A stretch of DNA of 64,000 nt from Diadema setosum. Taxonomy: Eukaryota > Echinodermata > Echinoidea > Diadematoida > Diadematidae. The notes beneath the pieces are model-generated. The model saw only the letters and a program-made list of their open reading frames with translations, searched no databases and had not been told where the DNA came from. This document shows, one piece after another, positions 46,260 to 58,834 of this stretch. The DNA lies in contig CM067075.1 of assembly GCA_033980235.1 (NCBI GenBank), forward strand, positions 129,001 to 193,000. Direction: 5' to 3'. A program made the position numbers and the translations under genes. Every line of letters begins with the position of its first letter. Position 1 is the stretch's first letter.

Positions 46260-48700
46260 TGAGTTCTCTTTTGGGAATTTATACATTCTTTCTTATTTTG
46301 TTCTGCTTCCTTGAGCCCCAACCATTCATTCTTCAGGTAAAGCTGTTATGTCACCATCCTTGTTCATTTGTGGTTTGTTCTAAATGAGTGTTTTGAAAAC
46401 ATTCCTTTTTTCTTATCCACATGTCATAAATTTTGAAACTTTGTACCCCGTATTAACTAATTTATGTTGCTGTACAATTGTAAAAGATGTGGCGGACACC
46501 TAGCAGTCGCTTTTACCGACTTTTTCCAATTTTGTTTTTGAAATGCATTAATATTGTAATACAATGTAATTATGTAAAATATATATGATATGAAAATAAA
46601 CTAACATTGCAGAAGGTGGACGTTGACGAGTTTATAAGCTTTTTTCAATAGTTCAGTTATCTAAATGCATGGAATAGTAATTTTATTAGTTATGGGTATT
46701 CCAATTTCATATGTACAATGTTTGACAAATTAGAACTACTCGCGGTGATGTTGTTCTCAGTTATTTTCATTTTAAGTTAATGGTCATTTGTTTTCTTTTA
46801 CCTATGGAAAATGAAATATATTATGTTATCTTATATCATACCTTTGTTTATGATTAAAGTGTCATTCAGTATTTCACATTGTTAGTTTACGTAGGCTCTA
46901 ATATTTGTTTCATCGATATTTCTCTCCTTTCTCTCCTTTTTTGTTTTATTTTTTACTTTTGTAATTTTTCTTTCATATTCATCAAAATTAGCATCATGCA
47001 ACTTTTGGAGTCATCATCTACCCCCTCCCCCGTCTATACTGCAAAGTTGACTTGATATGGCGCTCTCACTCAATATCGAATTGTACCTGTTTAGTCTAAG
47101 TTCAAATCTTATGTATAATGTCATTTAATCAATTTCTAAACCATATGCACATACTTTGGGACATCATTTGTAATTCAGCCTCGGGCTCCAATGAATGATT
47201 CTATTCGATTAAATGAAGGTACTATCAACAAAAAAGAATAAATCTGAGAGCCTGTATTATTTCTAGTCACAATGCACAAAGCATCACAAACAACAACTGT
47301 ACCTTAAGACTACCTAAATTCAAAGGACGCACCACCGACCAGAAGGTATCTCCTTCCTTTTTAAAGAGTGACCATTCTCACGATAAAAACAAATTTGTGA
47401 CACTTTTACAAAGTCAAATGGTTTCCTTTGACATCGTTGAACACCGCTCCATGCTTGAAACTACTTTAACGAGCTACGTCAAAACAAAATTTTCAAGAAA
47501 ATATCATAGGCCCTATCTAGCCATGAAATATTAACAAGCTTCAGTATCAAAATTTGTATGTTTAAAGACGTTTCAACGACACAGTGATATCGAAAATTAG
47601 ACGAAAATCAGAAGGGGCGAGAATGTGTATGCCTCATAAACCTTACTCACAGATTGGCTGCACATCGAAATAAGTGTGGTAGGATCAGACCGTTTTGTGT
47701 CAGCTGTTTGACAACTTTGCAACCTTCCTGATTAAAATCATAATGTTGTGCAACATTAGAATTGCATTAATGCATTGCGAGGAGACAACATTTCTCCTGA
47801 AATTGATGTATTAAGCGAATAGCGAAAATTGACAGTGCGGGAAAATGAAGACCATGTCGTCATTCCCTCATCTAGTTTGAATATTTGATCAGTGATGCCT
47901 TTAATACAGTAATGATGCACTGGAAACTCTGAAGACTCAAAACTCACACAGTTTTTGGCCAATTTTTAGAAGTTTTTTCTTCACATGATTTAATTATTTT
48001 GTGAAATTTAACAGCAACACACAATCAATCGTCTTTTCTTTCCATTAAAATCATATTCTTAAGAGAGTTCATTCCTTGAACAGATTTACGATGACTGACC
48101 ACACTTTCATTTTAATGACATAAATATGCTTTTTTCCAGTATTTTTGATTTGTGTATTTTATTGAGACATACTCAATAAACAAACAAGCAATTCCCTCAT
48201 TGTTGCCTTTGTAAGTGTCTTGCGTATCACACAAGATGGTAGGCCTACTGTTTGTTTGATTTATATTACTATATATATTTTCAACGTTAAGGGTGATATT
48301 AACACTTGTTTGTGTTCCATCCATGCGGCTGTCAAGGTCTTTATGAATAATCAGTATCTTTGAAGAACAGAAAGAAAGTACAGTGCTAGTTTAACAAAGC
48401 AACGAGTCACTTTCTTGTGGAAGAATTCTAACTGATAGTCCAGTTTCTTCCTATACGTGTATTCACTGTATGTTACAAGTATAGTGAACTTTAGATACGT
48501 TGAAATGACAGGAAGTGTGATTTAAACCCTCTTCGAGTCAGCCTTTTCAATGGACGATAAATAATGACACGACACATCCCATTGCAAATCATTATTATTT
48601 TATAAAAGTAATATTTCGGGAACGCCAAGTCATGTATCACCAGACGTATACAACCTCGAGCTTTAAATGTCAGCGAATCTCGTATAGAATGACGTACACG
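46260..48700. other. Gene-free AT-rich region
   Basis: No exon, RNA gene or transposon end recognised. Confidence 0.45.
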
Positions 48701-48714
48701 AGCTGATCGAGATG

Positions 48715-48803
48715 GATTTGATATTTATAGAAGTAGACAAGTGACCTGCGCGTCTGGAATTCCTCTCCAGCGTTCTGCACATCCGTCAGCACTGTCTGAT
48801 ATG
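48715..48803 (+). promoter_or_regulatory. Candidate promoter and non-coding first exon of the Death/B-box gene
   Basis: A TATA-like TATTTATAG (about 48722-48730) lies some 30 bp before a pyrimidine-rich start-like region. About 70 bp further on, TGATATGG|GTGAGTC is a strong splice donor. The coding exon at 52247 is preceded by an acceptor-like CTCTTCCATCAG, which implies an upstream leader exon somewhere; this is one candidate. Purely inferential. Confidence 0.2.
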
Positions 48804-51800
48804 GGTGAGTCTTGTGCGAGGTCCGCTATCTTGGTTTGGCTTGGCGTGGAATATTACAGCAGCTCTTTATGACGTGCAAACAGCTACCATTTTAATTGGA
48901 TAGAGTAATAGAATGAAGTTATCGGAAAGCTTTTTCCAGTCATCTTAGTAGTAAGTCTCCTTCTGCGATTATCAATGAACAAAGTAACATGCAAAAATGA
49001 TAAAATGAATTGTAATGAATGAACGGAAGGCGCCCAAGTAAACACATGCAATACCAAACAGAGCATGTATCCATGTTTATGATAAATCCATGGAGAAAAA
49101 ATGTATATAGATAATAACGATATGCAGCATTTCCTTTTTATTTTGCATTAAAAAAAAAGAAATATTGGTGAACGAGTTCTTCGGGAATAACAAAGTAATA
49201 GAAGAAGTCCATTGGCCAAAGATTAATTCTTTTCCTATGCACAGAAGATTGAATTTGTGCACACTTCTGTCACTGTGAGTTACAAACAAATAAATTCTTT
49301 AACTGTCGTATGAAAGTGTTAACGAAATTTATCAGGGCAAGTGACAGTATCCCCGTATGTACATGATTGGTTATTTCAATTATCGATGTAATGGAAACTG
49401 CAATTATCAAAGGTGCTGAGGTTATGCCATGCAATGAGACCCGGTTATACCATCCCTCCTTCTCCGATGACCCGTCTGCAAGATAGCAATACTCTGAAGA
49501 AGTAGACATACCGATTGAACGGCAGAAGTCTGATACGAGTTTTCGATCTGGCCTGGATAACAGAGTGGATGAGAGAGAGATAGAGAGAGAGAGAGAGATG
49601 GGGGAGAGGGAGGGGTGTGGAGAAAGGGAGGGAGAAAGGGAGGGAAGAGGAGACATGATGTAAAGGGGAAGGTTGAAGAAATGGAACGAGTCCACTGACT
49701 GTTGGATGAATGGATGATACTCTAAGCTGGTAAGCGGAACTCAAGGGGAGAGGAAACATCCACAACCGAAGAATTCTTACCCTTCTTCATCGTCCATTTC
49801 TCTGTTCTTAATCCGTATTCATAAAGTAATATCTACTCGAATGTGAACGTTCTGAGCACAACACATCTCAGCAATACCATCTCGCGGATTATTGATCTTG
49901 AGAACTGTTGGGAACCCAGAACTCAAAAGTAGGAAAGGTGAGTTACTCGTTTTCGTATTTTACTCCACTATGTCACATGTGGACAGCAAACTTCCCCTAA
50001 GGGTATGGTCAACACTACCGTTCATCAAATATTCCCCTTAATTTATAACCACCCATCGGTATGGAAGCACGCAATGTACATTTTCATCTTTTCATGACAA
50101 GTTTAATAGGATTTGGTGCTGTATTGAATTTTTAACTAATTAATAAGTAGGTCTAATAGAGGTGACAAAGATTTTGGGCTGTTCGAATATTTGCATGAAT
50201 TTCTGAATATCTACCGGTATACATGCATTGTGGGCGTTTCATGTGTGTGTGTGTGTGTGTGTGTGCGCGCGCATGTGCGTGTTTGAGAAAAATGGATGGA
50301 TAATTGGGCCCTGTGTAACTATAAGTAATATGTAAAGTGGGTTTTTCCGTGGAATTTGACACAGGATGTCTTCAGTTCGAATCCTTGTAGGTTATACACT
50401 CTCACCATGTTTAGGTCCTACTGGCCAAGATGTTTAACCCGCGATGTCGGTGTTCATCGTGTAATGACAGGATCAGCTAAGAACGGTACAACTGTATTAA
50501 CACTGAAGCGGCCAGCATATGCAAGTGCGACCTCTTTATATTGGATATAATGTAACTCTAGAACGATTCTTTATTTCAATACCATTTTGCACATTGTCCC
50601 GCAGAGTATTACTATAAGTAGCACCAGTGTGTCTACTTCAGGAGTTTATGCAAGAGGTTAATTATATTGTTGGAGTGAACTGAAAACGTTACAAAACAAA
50701 AAGTGATTTCATGTGGGCCGGCCGTGTTCTAAATGTGGAGTAATGGGCATACCAGTAGCACGTATCAGGAGCTCATCAGTTATTGATACCTTACAATGCC
50801 TTAGCCTCAAGCTTGGGTTACGGTTAGTTTTCCAATCGGCATTACTGAGAATCCCAGCAGGTTAAGATTACAGGGTACCCTTTTATCAATATTTCAGGTA
50901 GATTAATCGTGTATTTATAATGATGATAAATTTTGATTATTATTATTTGTAATAATTAAAGGAAATAACGCATCAGTTGCTTAAGAAAAATAACTTGAGT
51001 TTCATTTCATCTAATTTAATGAAAAACTTCATGACATACGAGTAAGTTTGAGGTATAGTGTCTCACCTCGACCACTTAACAGGACACGTCTTACCATTTC
51101 ACATATTACACTGGGGATATGTTGCGCAATTCTGCATCACCTAGCGACACAAAGATGAAATAATCCTTTACTTACAAATAGAATTTTGCCCTGATATCAT
51201 CGGACCGCAATATCTCCGCAAAAATGTGATTTTTTTTCCCAAAAAGGAGGATGTCTCTATTTAATTGCTTCGCTTGTGTTACCATAAATCATACTCTTGC
51301 AACTGTGCAATGTACTTATCTCTCGGGGAATTGTGCTATAGCTTTATAGTGTTCTTTTTTTTTTCAACAAATCCATACTCAAATGTTTCTTGCTGAAGTA
51401 TGCAAAATTTTGGCCAGCAGCTTTTCCATTGTCCCCCATTTTATATTATATATGTTAGTACTTTGTGTGTCTGCGTGAGTGCCGCGCACGTGTGGTCATT
51501 TATTTAATGAAATGACTCACGTTTACCAATCTAGCCTATTTTCTTAAGGAAAAATACCAATACTCTTGGGAGATGAAATCATGGATATGCATAAAATTGG
51601 TCTGTTTATGTACTAGACATGCACACCACAATTATATCTCGTATATCATAATCTCGGTGATGATAATAAGGGATAATGGTAATTATGTTGCCCGTGCGGT
51701 GTGCTTGATGACAAATATTAATTCATTTCGTTAGGCAAACATCTTTCAGCAAGATGATACAGTCATCTGTTGCTGCCGATATAAAGCTTTTTTTAATTAC

Positions 51801-51830
51801 ATCATTACAAAATGTTTCAAAGAAAAGATC
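48804..51830. other. Gene-free region
   Basis: Contains GA-rich sequence at 49571-49645 and (GT)n at 50239-50264. No exon was recognised. It may be the leader intron of the Death/B-box gene. Confidence 0.4.
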
Positions 51831-51839
51831 TCCCAATGA

Positions 51840-52223
51840 AGAAGAACAAACAATAAGTGAACAAAAGATTAAATCAAATTCATAGGCAACTGTTATCGTA
51901 CGTAATAGATAAAGTCACTTGGCTTAGCATGAAACCATTTATGAAATATTGAAAGAGTATACAATTCTTCGAGGAATTCAAAGTTTATTTGACCAGGGTA
52001 TCCAAAAATAAAGCAAAGCAAAGTGGTCCTAATAAAGGGAAGTTCCCACCTTTTATTGGGAAATCATTGTTTTGGGGAAATCTTGACCATCTTAGCAATA
52101 ATTTTCATCAAATAAATTTGAATTTCTCCAAGAATTGTTTGCTCTTCAGTATTCCAAGTGGTTTATTATCTCGCAAAAATTAGAACCTGAATACCCCTCT
52201 CAACCAGAACTATACCATCCCTT
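51840..52223. mobile_element. Decayed MITE abutting the Death/B-box start exon
   Basis: The right portion matches, in order, the MITE at 55211-55603: GAGGAATTCAAAGTTTATTTGA, CCTAATAAAGGGA, TTTTCATCAAATAAATTTGAATTT, TTTGCTCTTCAGTATTCCAAGTGG, TATCTCGCAAAAATTA. It ends CCTCTCAACCAGAACTATACCATCCCTT (52195-52223). The left end is not clearly seen. Confidence 0.55.
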
Positions 52224-52246
52224 AATTGGTCTCTTCCATCAGCACA

Positions 52247-54692
52247 ATGGACGAGAAACTGTCCGACGCCGAACTTCTTGATCTGGTGTCCTCGCTTCAA
52301 CCCGAAGACTTCTACCCGATTGGCCTGAAACTCGAATACGACAAAGCTACCCTGAGACGAATTAAAGCTGATCACCCTAACGATGATGGCGCTGCCTTCA
52401 AAGCTCTCATTCTCAGTTGGGAAAACTACGTCAGCGTGAAGCCAAAGACCGCTAGGCAAAGGTTGGCCGACACCTTCGCTTTCATTGAAAGAGACGATTT
52501 GGCACAGAGAATTAAAGGTATCGTTCAGATTAAGCGAACAGAGTATACTTTTATTAGAATGAATGATTGAGATGAGGCCATTGTAACCAGATTTGATTAG
52601 ATAATTCAGGATTCTCGGGTCATAAGACATCCTGAATGAACCAAAGTTTTATAGTTTCCATTAGAATACGTTTTGCCTGCTGACAAAAAAGAAAAGAAAA
52701 GAAAAAACCTGAAGGGTCGATGCTTGTTAGACAAAGACTGAACCCTAAAATTCCAGACGAGATGAATGCGCTTTCTTCAGATCCACAGAATTGAAGTGAA
52801 ATCAAATAATATTTCACTTCTTTACATTTCATATTCCATACTTCTACATTACTTTTGATGATTCCGAAACCATATCTCGATACCATTTTCACAGCTGGTT
52901 CATCCAGACCTGGTAGATGTTTTTTTTTTTTTTTTATGCGTATCAGGCTTCGCCATGTAGGCCTATGTGTCTCTGCAATGTAAAAAACGCGTCAATGAAG
53001 AAGGGACTCAGAATACCGAGTTAACAGGATAGCAACCCAGCGACGCCATCATCTCTCACAAACTGCTGTTGGTGCAGTTTGAGCAGTTTTCAACTTTGTG
53101 TACATTGTATAGGCCTATATATATCTCTACAATACATGGCTCTTTTAAGGTAAGCAAACAAGATAACTTTACACTTACTTTAAACTAACTATATAGGCGA
53201 GGTAGTGATGAAGTCATAGTTTAAATTTCTTATTTTTCTGCGTACAGGCCAGCCCGTGACAAACGACGATACGTTTGAATACACCTGCAAAGATCACAAG
53301 TACAAGGAGGCAAGTTTCTACTGCAGGAAATGCAAAGCAATCATTTGTGACAGATGTCTGGAAGATAACCATAAATCAAACTCATTTGTTGCTATCAATG
53401 ATTACCATGTCGAACTTAAACAAAAACTGAAAACCTGCGGAGGACGGATAGAAGACGTCCGAGAACGCTTGGAGAAGTTGCGGGACTCTAAAGTGAGTGG
53501 TATAATCACCGCCACTCATGTTGGAATTCAAGTAATGAAAGAAGGTATTTATAAAGCTTTCTCTGAGACACATGATTTGCTAGCAAAGGAGAGAGATTTG
53601 CTCCTCGAAAAGGCTACGGTTTTAGAAAAGTCAGCCAGTCCCAATGTTTATGGTTTCGCGCTATCGAAGCTAAAATCCTGTGAGCAAGCTCTAAAAGAAA
53701 TTCAAGAGAACGGCCACTTTGTCAGTGACGCCAAAAAGTTTGAGAGTGCAGTAACGAAGATTGAAGTGATCAGGAATGCTCTGATGGGTGACGGCCCTCT
53801 GATGAACCTGAGCAAACTGGTGATGAAGTTTGTGCCCTGTACCTCCGCCTATCTAGGCCACTTGGAGGAGGCTTCTGGATGGGAGTTTGTTGAGCAGTTC
53901 GATTTACCTGAAGATAAGAAAGAAGAAATGAACGTCTGCATAAAACTGACTGACCGCAAGGTAGTAGTAGGCTACAGACTCGGTGGGGCTGATATCATTA
54001 ACTTAGACACGAAGAAGACTAGCAGGATTGCATACGACATTCGCATCAGTAGTATGGCGCTCATGAACAATGGGAATCTTATCCTGTGTACCACTGACAA
54101 CAAGCTTGGAATCATCACGCAGGAAGGCCGACGTGTATCCAGCTTCTTCTTTACACAAAAGACCAACAAACCATGTTGTGTCTGCGTGGACAGCAAGGAC
54201 ACTGTCTATATGGGATACTCTGAGTTCAGCAACATTGAAGTCTTTGAGCCTTCCGGTGGTTTCATCAAGAATATTGGAACAGTCTTACAACCGTGGTGTA
54301 TGTCTATCATGAAGTCTGGTCACATCGCCGTCACTGAATGTACCGTAGGTCTACGAGATGCCGTCGAAGTCATGAGTCAAGATGGCCGTGCCATTGGGCA
54401 CATTGTTGGCCGAGTGGGATGTTCTCCTTTTTCGACCTGCGATGAAATGGGCAATCTTTTCGTTGCCATGGTGACAAATGATGGTCGCGCAACGATAAGA
54501 AAATATGCTCCAACGGGTGAACATCTCGAGAGCGTGGTTGAAGAGTTGCAGTTGGAGTGGCATGAAAATCGTGAGTGGCTGCAACTGACCTGCCTTACAC
54601 CCAACCAATTTGTCCTCTGTGATCGTGGATCTGTCTACATCTACCGCCGAAAACCTACGCTTTCTATGATGTCTACTATCCTTGGAGATTAA
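52247..54692 (+). CDS. Death domain / B-box / coiled-coil / beta-propeller-like protein (RING-less TRIM-like)
   Basis: Two coding exons, 52247-52517 and 53248-54692, join in phase through a split Gly codon to give 571 residues. Exon 1 encodes a Death-fold domain (about 1-88; LVSSLQPEDFYPIGLKLEYD, NDDGAAFKALILSWE, LADTFAFIERDDLAQRIK), a homotypic adaptor module of apoptotic and immune signalling. Exon 2 starts with a B-box zinc finger: Cys104, His107, Cys116, Cys119, Cys124, Cys127, His132. The usual last His is replaced (HKSNSF). A Lys/Glu-rich coiled coil follows (about 145-245). About 280 residues with short repeated strand patterns then resemble an NHL/YncE-type propeller (GNLILCTTDNKLGIITQEGR, GHIAVTECT..DAVEVMSQDGR, GNLFVAMVTNDGRATIRKYA). 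No RING and no signal peptide are present. The ATG (ACAATGG context) lies four bases after an acceptor-like AG. The function is probably cytoplasmic signalling, by analogy only. Confidence 0.85.
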
Positions 54693-55210
54693 TAGGACTA
54701 TTATTGACAAACAGATCCCTTTGCGGTAAGGAATTTTTCAATCTAAGCTGTCCCGTATCCCAAAAAGAATAACAAATTCTTCAATATGGTGTTTGAAGTG
54801 TGATTAGAGAATAACAAATAGCCTCATGTCACTTACTTTTAAAGAACTACACCTCAGCTCAATGTAAACGTGGAAACTCTGTTCAAGAGTCTCCGTTCGA
54901 TACTTCTAGGCTTTCTGCTAATTCGCATCCACCCTGTTCCGTGACAAAATAATGTGTTTATGCCATGCGGACTGAACACACTTATTTTCTCTTTCTTTTT
55001 ACACTCAATGTCACTCACATTGATCTGTTTTATCGGTTTTACGATGAATTAGAGTCAATATCTATTTACGTCCTCAGACAAGATCACGAATCAAAGTCTC
55101 AACAGTTACCTTGGAAACTATTTCTTTTCATCCTTTCCCAATTTTGAAGGACGCTTCTGCGGCGAATGTCTTTATACATTGTTACATCGCGTTTGAGAAA
55201 TCTATTCGAT

Positions 55211-55603
55211 TAAAGGGACTGTATATACAGTACTGGTTGAGGTGAGAATTCACGTTTATAACATTTTTGGTGAGATAATGAGAAACCTCTTATGAAATAT
55301 AAAAGAGCGTGTAGTTTGAAGAAGAATTCAACGTTTATTTGATGAAAATTGGCCTTGAAATGGCTGAGATATAAAAAAAAAGCGATGCTAATAAAACTGA
55401 CAGGCCACGACTTTCATTAGGATCTCTTTGCTTTTCCTTGTTTTTAGATATCTTAGTCACTTCAAAGTAGATTTTCAACGAATAAACTTTTGATTTCCCT
55501 TAGAATAGTATGCTCTTTAACATTTCAGAGAGTGGTTTCTAAATATCTCGCAAAACGTTACAAGATGAATCCTGACCTCAACCAGTACTGTAGAGTCCCT
55601 TTA
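55211..55603. mobile_element. MITE with TAAAGGGACT...ACTGGTTGAGGT ends
   Basis: TAAAGGGACTGTATATACAG and TACTGGTTGAGGT (55211-55243) invert to ACCTCAACCAGTACTGTAGA and GTCCCTTTA (55575-55603). Interior inverted landmarks are AGAATTCAACGTTTATTTGATG against TTTTCAACGAATAAACTTTTGATTTC. AATAAA hexamers at 55390 and 55481 could serve as polyadenylation signals for the Death/B-box gene. 393 bp, non-coding. Confidence 0.8.
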
Positions 55604-57000
55604 CGAATTACAAGTGATTTTATGTTCAATATGAGCTCTGAAATATTCTTGTGAATAGTCGGTATAACCATAACTACGGACAAGCCGTTTATCTTCTGTG
55701 AAGGGTAACAATCAATAGTTTGGTACTTTTTGATCTATAAAGCTACATTTTATTTGAGTCAGATTTATTTTTCGTTCAATTTATTATCCTCTCGTCAGCG
55801 ATTGCAAGATTCAATACTGATGTTCCGAGTGAGTTATTAACGGTAGAAAAACATTCAGATGGCCATTATAGTCACTTTGATTTTCATTTACGATTATCAC
55901 TTCTCAACAAATGCCGTAGCGGTAGTACACGTACAGTAGATTTCCTATAAAAAGGATTCAAATTTCTTGCACTCATACACTTGAATATTAGGCTTTCATA
56001 TCATTTCAATTAGAATACGCTCAAGTTCTCAGGATGTGCTGTGATGACATTTATTTTGTATGTATAGTCGTGAATTGGTGTGCGATCACTCAAATTTATT
56101 CATTACAGTATGTGGTACATGTATATGTCAAGGTATTACTACATGTGATATCATATGACACTGACAATCAAACAATAGACGCAGTAACAGAAATGATGCG
56201 TGTTGAGCCATAATCGTCAATCATAATAGCTTGACATTTTTACTTTGCTTTCTCTTTGCGATGAGATGTAACAACAAGGTCAAAGCAAAATAAGTATGAT
56301 TTTTTTTTACGTGACGTAAGCGTTTTCTATAGAAAGCATAATGAAGTTGATATCAGTTTGAAACTATCAGAGTACAAAGTGAGACACATAAACCTAATGG
56401 GTGTTTGTACGACCGTCACCTTGATTAGGGTTTTATACAAGAGCTTTGCAGCAATTGTCATGCATCTGAAAACTGTTCAAGTGCGTTGGTTACCGTTTTC
56501 CTTTCCTATCGCTCTATTTGATATCAGATATGCAAACAGATAATAGAAATATACATGCAGTCATTGACTGACTCCTGTATGATATGGGCTATGTAAACTA
56601 AGCAATTTTTCATGTGATTGTGACTTCCACACGCCTCGTAAACTCCCACGTCAGGACTTTGTTTACCCAACAAATTTTAAGACTTTATACTGTTCTGCTA
56701 ATTTGTGAGATGCGCCTGATAGCTACAAGCAATTGTGTGTTCACCTTGATGAGACTGAAAATAAAGTACAACAGTAATATGAATAATGGTCCGGATGTTT
56801 AAACAATTTATGCTGAGTTCATCACTGCCATATTTATGACTCTCTGAGATAATGAAAAACGTAAAACGTGAAATCATGGGAGAGAGAACATAATAAACCC
56901 TCCAATGTATTGTCGGCCCTACACTCAGGGACTTGAATTTCCTCACTCAATCACGAAACCAAGTAACCGAATAGAATAAACGTATGGGCGAACAAGCCAA
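55604..57000. other. Gene-free region
   Basis: No exon, RNA gene or recognisable repeat. Confidence 0.45.
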
Positions 57001-57029
57001 ACTCAAAGTACGTGTGATGTAGACATATA

Positions 57030-57041
57030 TATGTATATATA

Positions 57042-57084
<43 letters not shown>

Positions 57085-57100
57085 TATATATATATATTAT
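57030..57100. repeat. (TA)n microsatellite
   Basis: Almost uninterrupted TA dinucleotides, followed by ATTATTATT. Confidence 0.9.
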
Positions 57101-57230
57101 TATTATTCTCTTTCTTTTTTTAATTATCCATATTCTCTACATGCCTATGTACGGTGGGAATGTAAAGATATTTCAAAACATTCCACCAAACAAATCCCAT
57201 TACAAATACAATTTTGCATAATACGTATAC

Positions 57231-57735
57231 CGTGTGTCTCAAAAAAAAAAAAAAAAAAAACTATACAAGTTTGAAATGGCTGCCAAATAAGAAATGCATT
57301 GTATATGATACTGGGAGAAAAGTCAGAAAATAGCGCGCTATTCAAAACATCGGGCTTATGTGAAAACACCTTTTGACCTGAAGAATAAATAGCTTACATC
57401 TTTGACTTTTTTTTTTGGACAATCCATAATTGAATATTCAATGCTACATAATCCCTACCTAATATATCAACTTCAGTTTTGTAAGCTCCAACGAACTCAC
57501 CTTTTGCAAAATTGGAAGGCTAATTCCTGCGCAGCCTAATTTTCATACCCTTTTCAAAAGTGTGCAGTGCTCATTCAAGCATGAATTATTTTTAGACTTT
57601 TTGGTGTCATATGAAAGTTAAGTCCATAAGCTATCCATACATATAAACCTTTTCCCCAGAATCATATACATCTGTATTTCTTATTTGGCAGCCATTTCAA
57701 AAGTGTATAGTTTTTTTTTTTTTTTGAGACACACG
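57231..57735. mobile_element. MITE with CGTGTGTCTC ends
   Basis: CGTGTGTCTC plus an A run (57231-57260) and ACTATAC..GAAATGGCTGCCAAATAAGAAAT are inverted at the right end: ATTTCTTATTTGGCAGCCATTTC..GTATAGT, a T run, and GAGACACACG (57675-57735). TIRs extend for about 60 bp with few mismatches. Flanks are TAC and ATA. 505 bp with no coding frame; Tc1/mariner-like style is inferred. Confidence 0.82.
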
Positions 57736-57739
57736 ATAT

Positions 57740-57748
<9 letters not shown>

Positions 57749-57776
<28 letters not shown>
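57749..57776. repeat. (AC)n microsatellite
   Basis: About 14 AC units followed by an A-rich tract, just outside the MITE end. Confidence 0.85.
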
Positions 57777-57781
<5 letters not shown>

Positions 57782-57998
57782 AAAACAAAAAACCTGATGG
57801 AATATGAGGAATGATAACGAATACTTCTAAGTAGGTCCTACGCATAGTTCTGATAGGTGTTTAATGTGAAAAGCCATGATTTGCAGACAAATGTTAAGTT
57901 TCTGATAATACATGTAATAAGTGATATAAAGTAATGGTGTCATTTCTCTTCATGTAAGGATCAGTTCAGCCCAGATCCCAATGATTTGGGGCGATTAA

Positions 57999-58800
57999 TT
58001 ACACCACGCCCTTCAGTAAAGCGTCTACCATGGCATAGGTGCGCAATTTGCGGGGAACCTTGTACTGGTTGGCACTTGCTCCTGTGTTTTCCAACAGATA
58101 GTTCTTGAGATCGTCAAAGGTTCCTGGTCGAACAACAAAGACTCTTGGATATGAAATGGACACTTCGCGACGGAGCCGTTCGTAGTCACTGTTGCGCAAG
58201 CGCAACTCCTCGTCGATCTGGTTGGGACAAATTGAAATCGGAAGAAAAATTAAACATTATTTTACTTTTTACGTACGTTATCTGAGAAAATCTATAACTA
58301 TTCTGCCTTATTCCCGAGGGAGAAGTTGCTTTTACTTAACATGCTATTCATACATAGATTTGAAACAAAACATCGCTAGTTTTATGCAATAAACCTGATC
58401 AGATGATCAGAAACGAGGAAATGAAAATGTGTAGGATGTCAGCAAGTCATCCCCCAGTGGATGGGGCGCAACTTGCGGCAAAGTTTAAAGAGTCACGAGA
58501 GTTTTATTTCTTTCATTTTAGGCAGGGATGAACTTTGTAATGTTATAGAACAATTTAAAAGTTACTTATGCATGAGGAGAAGATTCTGTGCTCACACAAA
58601 ATTAATCTCCTTTATTGATCACAGGTCGCTTAAACTCTTCTTCATGTGTCATCTATGACAAAAATTCAAAACATGATCAATCTGTATGCTTTTCACATGG
58701 ATGAGTAAGAATATACAAGTGCATAATACAGCATTTGCGACAACTTAGAGAACAAGCACAATAAGCAAATATATTAACCCAGTTCATAGGCTAGTTTCTG

Positions 58801-58834
<34 letters not shown>

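Noticed and set aside
49270..49765. Ser/Leu/Pro-rich minus-strand frames
   Set aside because: Low-complexity translation of a GA-rich tract (49571-49645).
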